Positions 1-5,795 of a stretch of 9,260 nt of DNA are shown here, one piece after another. The notes beneath the pieces were generated by a model, which saw nothing but the letters and a program-made list of their open reading frames with translations, had not been told where the DNA came from and did not search any database. How positions within the stretch are numbered: position 1 is the first letter of the stretch; each line of letters begins with the position of its first letter. This DNA is from Methanoregulaceae archaeon UBA288. Lineage in GTDB: Archaea > Halobacteriota > Methanomicrobia > Methanomicrobiales > Methanospirillaceae. The DNA is taken from the NCBI GenBank assembly GCA_002495225.1, contig DAEF01000180.1, positions 7,240-16,499 of the forward strand, given 5' to 3'. The position numbers and the translations under genes are program-made.

Positions 1-25
1 TGTCCTGCCGCTAGACTACTATCGC
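1..25 (-). tRNA. 5' end of a tRNA gene, cut by the window edge
   Basis: Read on the minus strand from base 25 leftwards, the sequence fits the first third of a tRNA. There is a 7-base acceptor arm (GCGATAG), T8 and A9, a 4-base D stem GTCT that pairs with GGAC (one T-G wobble), a D loop AGCGGCA with the invariant A14, G18-G19 and A21, and base 26. The anticodon and the 3' half are outside the window, so the isotype cannot be read. The GCG start recalls tRNA-Gly, but that is only a guess. A TATA-like element sits about 34 bases upstream, as expected for an archaeal tRNA promoter. Confidence 0.72.
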
Positions 26-54
26 GCGAATGCCCTCCAGTATTGGGCAAGAGA

Positions 55-63
55 GATTATCAA
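55..63 (-). promoter_or_regulatory. Possible TATA box of the tRNA gene
   Basis: On the minus strand this reads TTGATAATC, an AT-rich island in GC-rich surroundings. It is centred about 34 bases before the mature tRNA 5' end. Archaeal TATA boxes lie about 26 bases before the transcript start, and tRNA transcripts usually begin a few bases before the mature end, so the spacing fits. The match to a TATA consensus is only moderate. Confidence 0.4.
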
Positions 64-76
64 CCTTGCCGGGGCC

Positions 77-226
77 CTAGAGCTTTGCCGCGTACTGCTC
101 GGGGTCCGCATCGAACCGCTTCTTGCACCCCGGCGCACAGAAGTAGACCTTCTTTCCCCTGTACTCGCTCGTCCACCTCGCCGTCGCCTCGTCGACGTCC
201 ATGTCGCAGATCGGGTCTTTCGCCAT
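77..226 (-). CDS. Small YHS-domain metal-binding protein (49 aa)
   Basis: The whole 49-residue protein is one YHS domain. It begins MAKDPICDMDVDEATA, continues with a VYFCAPGCKKRF segment, and ends in DPEQYAAKL. The three cysteines (C7, C29, C33, spaced C-x21-C-x3-C) are the expected soft-metal ligands. YHS domains occur as single small proteins or fused to copper-transporting ATPases, and are thought to bind or hand over copper or a similar metal; that role is inferred here. The ATG at 226-224 has a good Shine-Dalgarno, GGTGAG, five bases upstream. It appears to have its own promoter and is separated by 59 bases from the glycosyltransferase-like gene upstream. The copper ATPase in this window is the likely functional partner, although two genes lie between them. 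The tRNA follows 51 bases downstream. It is short enough to be missed by ORF finders with a length cut-off. Confidence 0.9.
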   Translation of the reverse strand: MAKDPICDMDVDEATARWTSEYRGKKVYFCAPGCKKRFDADPEQYAAKL

Positions 227-235
227 CAGAACTCA

Positions 236-254
236 CCGACGGTCCAGCCGTCAG
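236..254 (-). promoter_or_regulatory. Dyad/hairpin just before the YHS start
   Basis: The two 7-base arms (minus strand CTGACGG and CCGTCGG) flank a 5-base loop and pair fully as RNA with one G-U. The downstream arm shares its last two G's with the GGTGAG Shine-Dalgarno of the YHS gene. It could be an RNA structure that limits ribosome access or, at DNA level, an operator near the transcription start. From the TATA-like box, transcription should start at about 250-254, inside the upstream arm, so it is uncertain that the full hairpin is transcribed. Confidence 0.4.
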
Positions 255-270
255 CAGTGATGCGTTTTCG

Positions 271-282
271 CCTATAAAAAAG
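271..282 (-). promoter_or_regulatory. TATA-like box of the YHS gene, overlapping a T-tract terminator
   Basis: On the minus strand this reads CTTTTTTATAGG, the most AT-rich stretch nearby. As a TATA box it would place the transcript start near 250 and give the YHS gene a short leader of about 25 bases. The same run of six T's lies only a few bases behind the stop codon of the glycosyltransferase-like gene (288-286), where an archaeal oligo-T terminator would be expected. Both roles are possible at once. Confidence 0.5.
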
Positions 283-285
283 TGG

Positions 286-1056
286 CTACTCCCCGCTGTG
301 CCTGCGGACCAGGGAGAGGGCGTCCGAGAGAAGGGGGGAGACGAGGAGGAGCAGTCCCGCGACAGCGAGCGCCGTCCCGACAGCCAGCGCCTCGACGTAC
401 AGGAGCGCGGTCGAGTTGAACGAGGTGAGCGACCACGCGGCGGCCCCGATCCCGAGGGAGAAGAAGACCGAGCCGTACGCGGCCGATGCGCCCCGCGGAT
501 CCCTGAAGGTGACGAGCCGGTGCAGTCCCGTTCCGGTCGTCGGGTTGTCGGCACCCTGCGCGTCTGCCTCGTTCGGGATGCGAAGGGCGCGGATCCGGAG
601 CCCCGCGGACCCGGCGAACGCGATCAGCGCCTCGGGCCCCGTGAGGGATGCCCCCCGCGCCCCGGCCACACGGACAGCCCGCGCGTTGAGCACGACGAGG
701 CCGGTCCGCCCGTCCGCGTTCTCACCGATCACCAGGTCGGCGGAGCCGTCACGGACCGGTTCGGTCAACCGGTTGATGCACTCCTGGCGGCAGAGCTGGT
801 CGTCGAAGAGGAACGCGAGCAGGGTCACCCCGTGCCGGGCAGCGTATGCGACCGCTTCGCGTATGCCCGCCCCATCGCCGTCCGATGGGGCCCGGCGGAC
901 CAGGGTCGCGCCCGCGCGTGCCACGACCTCGGCCGTCCTGTCGGTCGATCCCTCGTCGATCACGAGCACGGTGTCCGCCGTCTGCCGGGCCCGCATGATC
1001 AGGGAACCGATCACGAGCTCGGCGTTCCGGCAGGGCAGGGCGATCAGATGGCTCAT
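286..1056 (-). CDS. Degenerate family-2 glycosyltransferase-like membrane protein
   Basis: The 256-residue product follows the layout of archaeal Dpm1-like GT2 proteins with a C-terminal membrane anchor. ALPCRNAELVIGSLIMRAR (6-24) matches the usual ALPAYNEE start, VIDEGSTDRT (32-41) matches VVDDGSTDRT, and DLVIGE (107-112) matches the strand before the acceptor site. Two membrane helices lie at about 190-212 and 218-246. Key positions are changed: the PAYNEE motif reads PCRNAE, and the usual DADGQH reads FDDQLC (84-89), so the first Asp of the DXD metal motif is Phe and GQH is lost. The stretch between VIGE and the later GLRIRALRIP strand is also shorter than in typical members. The reading frame is intact. 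The ATG at 1056 has GGAG eight bases upstream and a TATA-like box about 65 bases upstream. Sugar transfer looks unlikely; it may be a pseudoenzyme or a decaying paralogue. The fold call is firm, the loss of activity is inference. Confidence 0.75.
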   Translation of the reverse strand: MSHLIALPCRNAELVIGSLIMRARQTADTVLVIDEGSTDRTAEVVARAGATLVRRAPSDGDGAGIREAVAYAARHGVTLLAFLFDDQLCRQECINRLTEPVRDGSADLVIGENADGRTGLVVLNARAVRVAGARGASLTGPEALIAFAGSAGLRIRALRIPNEADAQGADNPTTGTGLHRLVTFRDPRGASAAYGSVFFSLGIGAAAWSLTSFNSTALLYVEALAVGTALAVAGLLLLVSPLLSDALSLVRRHSGE

Positions 1057-1120
1057 TCCGGGCGCTCCGGGGCATCACGGGGAGGAGCCAAGCGCAGTCG
1101 GGGCATACGTTCGGCAGCAC

Positions 1121-1128
1121 CGATATAT
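1121..1128 (-). promoter_or_regulatory. TATA-like box of the glycosyltransferase-like gene
   Basis: The minus strand reads CCATATATCGG around here, a good archaeal TATA-like core in a GC-rich setting. Transcription would start near 1098 and leave a leader of about 40 bases that contains the GGAG Shine-Dalgarno of the gene starting at 1056. No clear BRE could be picked out. Confidence 0.5.
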
Positions 1129-1316
1129 GGGTATTGGTAGCCGGCGCTGGTCGACCGGGATTGTGAGGAGGAGAGACACGACAACCAGAACCACTTCCTG
1201 CATCGAGCCTGTTGGCCTCGGTGCATACTCGTTCAGCTACAGTTTGCTCTTCTCGGATAAGAGGCTGTCTCTTTCCTTCGGCGGCTCGTGATGCCGGAAC
1301 CCAGCCCCTGGCGTCG

Positions 1317-1358
1317 CCCGATACCCCATCGGGGCATTGTCGCTCCCGGAATCCCGGG
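1317..1358 (-). terminator. Tandem hairpins behind the kinase stop
   Basis: Two stem-loops follow the kinase stop codon (1367-1365) in the direction of transcription. The first has 5-base arms at 1354-1358 and 1345-1349 with a 4-base loop. The second has 6-base arms at 1328-1333 and 1317-1322 with a 5-base loop. Neither is followed by a T-tract, so they may be weak terminators or 3' end stabilisers rather than classical intrinsic terminators. Confidence 0.3.
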
Positions 1359-1364
1359 TCACCG

Positions 1365-3263
1365 TCAGGCTTCGCCGGGCGCCTGCCGCCCGAGGCAGGG
1401 GCGGGCCCGGTCCCCGGGGAGGGTGAAGAAGAACGTCGTGCCATTGCCGAAGCTCGACGCGACCCAGCAGCGACCTCCGTGCCGCTCGATCACCTTCTTG
1501 ACGACGGGGAGCCCGATCCCGGTCCCCCCGTACCGGTCGCGGGTGTGAAGCCGCTGGAAGAGGACGAAGATCCGGTCGAAGTACTCGGGCTCGATCCCGA
1601 TCCCGTTGTCGGAGACCGAAAAACGCCACCAGCCGTCCTCACGTTCGGCCGTGACACGGATCCGCGGCGGCTCGTCCGAGCGGAACTTGAGCGCGTTCTC
1701 GAACAGGTGAGAGAAGACCATCTGCAGCTCGGCGGGGTCGCCGCAGACCACGGGAAGGGGGTCGTGCTGGACCACTGCCCCGAGCTCGCGGATCTGGTGG
1801 CGGTGGTCGCGCAGCACGTCGAGCAGCAGCTGCTCGGAGTCGACCGGTTCGAACGGCCGCTTCTTCGCGCCGATGCGCGAGAGCAAAAGCAGGTCCTGGA
1901 TCAGTCGCTGCATGCGCAGCCCGCCCTCGACGATGTAGCCGAGGATCTCGTCGGCGTCCTCGTCGAGCCGACCCCTGTAGCGCCGCTCGAGGAGCTGGAC
2001 GTGCGAGACGACCGTCCGGATCGGCTCCTGCAGGTCGTGGCTCGCCACGTACGCGTACCGCTCGAGCCCCTCGTTCGAGACCTCGAGCTCGTCGATCACG
2101 GCCCGGAGACGGAGCTCGGCCTCGACCCGGTCCGTGACGTCCTGGCCCTGGACCACGGTCGCCGCGACCGTCCCGTCGGGGTTGCGGAGGGTGGCCGAGG
2201 TCCAGAGAAGGGTCCTCGTCGTGCCGTCGCGGTGGGCGATTTGACCCTCGACACCCCCCGGCGAGGCGCCGGCCTCGAGGACGGCCGGAGCGATGCCGGG
2301 CAGGACGTCGGCGAGCGGCCGGCCCGTGAACCCCGCGCTCGACCGGCCCGTGAGCCGTTCGAAGGCCCGGTTCAGGCGCGTGACCCTTCCCCCGGCGTCG
2401 AGGACCAGGATCGGCCCCGGGGCCTGCTCGATCAGTCCCTCGACGTGTTCCCGGGCCTCGCGGAGCTGGTCGGTCCTGCTCGAGAGCTCGCGGAAGAGGG
2501 CGTCGTACGGCCGTCGGACCCCGAACTCGACGATCGCCAGGGCGAAGAGGTAGAAGGCGAGCAGCCGGAGGAGGTGGCCGGCGACGGTCAGCAGCCCGCT
2601 GCTGTCGGCAGCCAGGGACAGGCAGACCTCGGCCGCGAGGTAGCCCCCGAGCGCCCCGAGGAGGAGGCGGAGCATCTCCTCATCGAACGCGGCCCGGCGG
2701 CGGTAGAGGATGACCATGCCGGCCCCGATCCCGGCCGCGACCACGACCCCGGCCCAGCGCCCGAGCGGCACGCCCCCGGGCCCGGCAGCGCTCATGTCGG
2801 GAACGGCTCCGGTCGCGATCGCGCCCAGCATGGCCGCTGTCGCGACTGCGTAGGCGCCGAGGAGGTACCGCGGGGCCACGTCGCGGCCGATCGCCAGCGG
2901 AGCTCCGATCGCGGTGGCGGCCGCGAGGAGCCCGCCGGCGGCCCAGAGTCCGGCGGGAAGGCCGGGAACGGGGCCGAGGGCACCCACGCTCTCGGAGGCA
3001 AGGGTGTAGAGGAGGGTCAGAGCGCCGACGAAGAGCAGACCGACGCCGAGGACCAGGAAGTAGGCATTCTCGAGGTACGAACGGCTCGCCCAGACCAGGG
3101 TGAAGAGCGCGATCCCGATCCCGACCACGGCCATTTCCACGAGAGCGTGGAAGAGCCGGTAGTCCACGAGGGCGACCCCGAGCAGGACCGCTCCGCCCAG
3201 CAGGGCTGCCGCTCCGACGGCGAGAGTTCGGTGTGCTGGCCGGTCGACCGCAGCCATGAGCAT
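1365..3263 (-). CDS. MASE3-PAS sensor histidine kinase
   Basis: A 632-residue membrane sensor kinase. About eight membrane helices fill residues 14-248 and match a MASE3-type sensor region (FHALVEMAVVGIG at 38-50, then WASRSYLENAYFLVLG). A PAS domain lies at about 272-382 (LIEQAPGPILVLDAGGRV, later VVQGQDVTDR). HisKA carries the phospho-acceptor H409 in ASHDLQEPIRT. The ATPase domain has the N box FENALKF (N523), G1 box DNGIGI (552-557), F box FDRIFVLFQRLH and G2 box GGTGIGLPVVKK (579-590), so it looks fully active. The first ATG (3263) is chosen because GGGAGG stands six bases before it; a second ATG lies two codons on. It starts 37 bases after the copper ATPase stop and may be co-transcribed with it. 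No response regulator is in the window. The ligand is unknown; a link to copper or envelope stress is inference from position only. Confidence 0.93.
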   Translation of the reverse strand: MLMAAVDRPAHRTLAVGAAALLGGAVLLGVALVDYRLFHALVEMAVVGIGIALFTLVWASRSYLENAYFLVLGVGLLFVGALTLLYTLASESVGALGPVPGLPAGLWAAGGLLAAATAIGAPLAIGRDVAPRYLLGAYAVATAAMLGAIATGAVPDMSAAGPGGVPLGRWAGVVVAAGIGAGMVILYRRRAAFDEEMLRLLLGALGGYLAAEVCLSLAADSSGLLTVAGHLLRLLAFYLFALAIVEFGVRRPYDALFRELSSRTDQLREAREHVEGLIEQAPGPILVLDAGGRVTRLNRAFERLTGRSSAGFTGRPLADVLPGIAPAVLEAGASPGGVEGQIAHRDGTTRTLLWTSATLRNPDGTVAATVVQGQDVTDRVEAELRLRAVIDELEVSNEGLERYAYVASHDLQEPIRTVVSHVQLLERRYRGRLDEDADEILGYIVEGGLRMQRLIQDLLLLSRIGAKKRPFEPVDSEQLLLDVLRDHRHQIRELGAVVQHDPLPVVCGDPAELQMVFSHLFENALKFRSDEPPRIRVTAEREDGWWRFSVSDNGIGIEPEYFDRIFVLFQRLHTRDRYGGTGIGLPVVKKVIERHGGRCWVASSFGNGTTFFFTLPGDRARPCLGRQAPGEA

Positions 3264-3281
3264 CTATCGCCTCCCGACTCG

Positions 3282-3305
3282 CCTCGCGAGGTGATAACAA
3301 TTATC
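3282..3305. promoter_or_regulatory. Two palindromes at the copper ATPase-kinase junction
   Basis: CCTCGCGAGG at 3282-3291 is a perfect 10-base palindrome. GATAACAATTATC at 3293-3305 has 5-base arms around a 3-base centre and includes the ATPase stop codon (3303-3301). The second is an AT-rich island and could be an operator or a weak promoter element for the kinase. The first could be a hairpin or a second operator. Function is not established. Confidence 0.35.
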
Positions 3306-5742
3306 CCGGCTGCCGGTCCCGGGAGCTCGGGGTCCAGCGCCGGAGGAGGAGCGAGAGCGAGACGACCGTGACCGAGGAGAAGGCCATCGCGGCCGCGGCC
3401 CACTCGGGCCGGAAGACGATCCCCGTGAACGGGTAGATCACGCCGGCGCCGACCGGGATCAGGGCCCCGTTGTAGAAGAAGGCCCAGAAGATGTTCTGGC
3501 GGATGCGGCGCATCACGGCCCGCCCGAGTTCGATCGCGGCGACCGCGTCCAGAAGGTCCGACCGGACGAGCACGACGTCGCCCGACTCGATCGCGACGTC
3601 GGTCCCCGAGCCGATCGCGATCCCGAGATCGGCCGTAGCGAGCGCGGGCGCGTCGTTGATCCCGTCGCCGACGTACGCGACCCGGTCGCCGGCCTCCTGG
3701 AGCCGCCGGATCTCGTCGGCCTTCTCGCCGGGCAAAACCTCGGCCAGCACCCGGTCGATCCCGACCGACTGCGCGATCGCGTCCGCGGTCCGGCGGTTGT
3801 CGCCCGTGATCATCGCGACGCCGATCCCCATCTCCTTCAGGGCCGCCACGGCCCGGGCCGTCGTCGGCTTGACCGGGTCCGCGACCGCCAGGATCCCGGC
3901 GGCCTCCCCTCCGGCCGCGACGAGCACGGCCGTCCGTCCGGCCTCCTCGAGGGCCCGGAGGGTCGCCTCGGCGCCGCCGGGGAGGGCGACGCCCCGCTCC
4001 TCGAGGAGGGCCCGGCTCCCGACCAGCACCTCGCGTCCGTCGACGGTCGCGGCCACGCCCCGGCCCGTGAGCGACTCGAACGCGGTCGCGGCCGAAACCT
4101 CGACACTCTCCGCGCCGGCCGCGTCCACGACCGCCCGGGCCAGCGGGTGCTCGGAGTTCGCCTCGGCTGCTGCCGCGAGCGCGAGGAGGGTCACCCGGTC
4201 GGTCCCCTCGAACGGCACCGCGTCCGTGACCGCCGGCGCGCCCATGGTGAGCGTTCCCGTCTTGTCGAAGGCGACGAGCGTGACCTGCTCGGCGTGCTCG
4301 AGGGCCTCGCCCGTCCGGACCAGGACGCCGAGCTCGGCCCCGCGCCCGACCCCGACCGTGACCGCGGTCGGGGTGGCGAGCCCGAGGGCGCAGGGACAGG
4401 CCACGACCAGGACCGAGATCAGGGCCGTCAGCGCGAAGAGCAGGGTCTCGCCGAGGACGAAGTACCAGGCGACGAACGCGCCGATCGCGATGGCGAGCAC
4501 GACCGGGATGAACCAGGCGACCGCGCGGTCGGCGACCCGCTGCACGGGCGGGCGCGACCCCTGCGCCTGCTCGACCAGCGCGATGATCTGGGCCAGCACG
4601 GTCTCGCGCCCGACCCGCTCGGCCGTGAAGCGGAGCGCGCCGGTCCCGTTGATCGTGCCGCCCACGACCCCGTCGCCCGCGGCCCTGCGCACGGGGACGG
4701 GCTCGCCCGTGATCATGGACTCGTCGACGTAGCTCTCGCCCTCGCGGACCGTGCCGTCGACCGGGACCCGCTCGCCCGGTCGGACCAGGACGAGGTCGCC
4801 GGGGGCGACGTCCTCGACCGGGACCGCGACCTCGGTCCCGTCGCGCACGACGGTCGCGGTCCGGGGGGCCAGGTTCATCAGGGCCCGGATCGCCTGCCCG
4901 GTCCGCCCCTTGGCCCGCGCCTCGAGGTACCGGCCGAGGGTCAGGAAGCCAGCGAGCATCAGGGCCGTCTCGTAGAACATGAACTCGTGCGAGAGGACGA
5001 CCCCGAGGGTGCCCATCACCGAGGCGACGTACGCGACCCCGATCCCCATCGCGTACATCACGTCCATGTTCAGGGTCCGGTTCCGGAGGCCGAGCCAGGC
5101 CGCGCGGAAGATCGGGGCCGCGACGTAGACGAAGGCCGGCGTGGCGACCGCGAGGTGGACCCAGGAGAGGAGGTGCATCGGGATCCCGGGCGGGAACCAC
5201 ATCGAGAGCATCAGCGGGACCGCGACGCCGAAGGCGACCAGGATCCGGCGCCGCTTGTCGGCGAGGTCGGCCTCGACGGCGGCGCGCTCGCTCTCCTCCG
5301 TGACCTCGCCCTCGAGCCCGAGGTACTGGTACCCGGCCGCCTCGATTGCGCCGGCCATCTCGCGGATGTCGACGAGGGAGGGGTTGTAGACGACGGCCGC
5401 CCGCTCGGTCGCGAGGTTGACCCGGGCGTCCAGGACGCCCGGGAGGGACCGGAGCGCCTCCTCGATCGTCGAGACGCACATCGCGCAGACCATGCCGCCC
5501 ACGCGGAGGGTCGCCGACCTGTTCACGACACCGTACCCGGCCCCCTCCACCGCTCTCCCGAGCCGGGCGAGGTTTGTCCGAGCCGGGTCGAAGGTCACCC
5601 GGGCGCTCTCGGTGGCGAGGTTCACCTGCGCACCGGTCACGCCGTGCTCCCGCTTCAGCGCCTCCTCGACCGCGAGCGAGCAGGTCGCGCAGTGCATGCC
5701 CGTGACCGCCAGCTCGGCCTCCCGGTCCGACTCCTCCGCCAT
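3301..5742 (-). CDS. copA: Copper-exporting P1B-1-type ATPase
   Basis: ATP-driven export of Cu(I) across the cell membrane. From the ATG at 5742 the protein has 813 residues. Two N-terminal heavy-metal domains carry GMHCATC (C18, C21) and GMVCAMC (C86, C89). The actuator motif ITGEP is at 344-348. The membrane CPC is C449-P-C451, followed by the phosphorylated D493 in DKTGTLT. The nucleotide domain has SEHP (H532-P533), and hinge motifs TGDN (646-649) and GDGIND (692-697) follow. The Cu(I)-type ligands of the last helices are present: N750, Y757-N758, M786 and S790. The SVVxNS segment after that Ser reads SVVSLS, with Leu for the usual Asn. A GTG directly before the ATG could also start translation. 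No clear Shine-Dalgarno is seen, and the T-tract of the upstream terminator lies at the position of a TATA box for a leaderless transcript. The YHS gene further left is a likely partner. Confidence 0.96.
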   Translation of the reverse strand: MAEESDREAELAVTGMHCATCSLAVEEALKREHGVTGAQVNLATESARVTFDPARTNLARLGRAVEGAGYGVVNRSATLRVGGMVCAMCVSTIEEALRSLPGVLDARVNLATERAAVVYNPSLVDIREMAGAIEAAGYQYLGLEGEVTEESERAAVEADLADKRRRILVAFGVAVPLMLSMWFPPGIPMHLLSWVHLAVATPAFVYVAAPIFRAAWLGLRNRTLNMDVMYAMGIGVAYVASVMGTLGVVLSHEFMFYETALMLAGFLTLGRYLEARAKGRTGQAIRALMNLAPRTATVVRDGTEVAVPVEDVAPGDLVLVRPGERVPVDGTVREGESYVDESMITGEPVPVRRAAGDGVVGGTINGTGALRFTAERVGRETVLAQIIALVEQAQGSRPPVQRVADRAVAWFIPVVLAIAIGAFVAWYFVLGETLLFALTALISVLVVACPCALGLATPTAVTVGVGRGAELGVLVRTGEALEHAEQVTLVAFDKTGTLTMGAPAVTDAVPFEGTDRVTLLALAAAAEANSEHPLARAVVDAAGAESVEVSAATAFESLTGRGVAATVDGREVLVGSRALLEERGVALPGGAEATLRALEEAGRTAVLVAAGGEAAGILAVADPVKPTTARAVAALKEMGIGVAMITGDNRRTADAIAQSVGIDRVLAEVLPGEKADEIRRLQEAGDRVAYVGDGINDAPALATADLGIAIGSGTDVAIESGDVVLVRSDLLDAVAAIELGRAVMRRIRQNIFWAFFYNGALIPVGAGVIYPFTGIVFRPEWAAAAMAFSSVTVVSLSLLLRRWTPSSRDRQPG

Positions 5743-5769
5743 CACGGACCCGGTGGTATCGGCAGGGAG

Positions 5770-5795
5770 AAAAAGGTGTCCGCTCCTAGGAGCGG
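5770..5795 (-). terminator. Palindromic hairpin plus T-tract ending the dphB-manC cluster
   Basis: CCGCTCCTAGGAGCGG at 5780-5795 is a perfect 16-base palindrome that can fold into a 6-base stem with a CTAG loop. The manC stop codon TAG (5788-5786) is in its centre. Five bases later comes a run of five T's on the minus strand (5774-5770). Hairpin plus T-tract at the end of a cluster fits transcription termination. The palindrome could also be a protein-binding site for the adjacent copper ATPase gene. Confidence 0.6.

Larger units (their letters stand above)
1057..1364. other. 308-base region without a convincing gene
   Basis: This gap lies between the kinase stop and the glycosyltransferase-like start. 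It is less GC-rich than its surroundings, especially around 1100-1270. It contains two hairpins directly behind the kinase stop, a small inverted repeat at 1247-1263 (CTCTT and AAGAG around a 7-base loop), and a TATA-like box at 1121-1128. Open frames here are short or merely antisense extensions of neighbouring frames, and none shows a recognisable domain. It may hold the kinase 3' untranslated region and the promoter of the next gene, or an unrecognised small RNA. Confidence 0.6.

Noticed and set aside
60..554. A 164-residue minus-strand frame across the YHS gene and the end of the glycosyltransferase-like gene
   Set aside because: It is out of frame with both, rich in Arg and Ser, and without a domain; the YHS frame gives a complete domain with a good ribosome site.
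1075..1203. A 42-residue minus-strand frame with a hydrophobic start (MQEVVLVVVSLLLTIPV)
   Set aside because: It resembles a single membrane segment, but it has no ribosome site, and it runs over the TATA-like box and leader of the next gene. Too short to support by itself.
3293..3305. Reading the AT-rich inverted repeat as a Fur-type box
   Set aside because: Only the half-site shape (GATAA...TTATC) is similar; it is much shorter than a Fur site, and no metal regulator is in the window.
3017..5479. An 820-residue minus-strand frame inside the copper ATPase gene
   Set aside because: It is a shifted frame of copA, dominated by Arg, Gly and Pro, while the copA frame carries all expected motifs.
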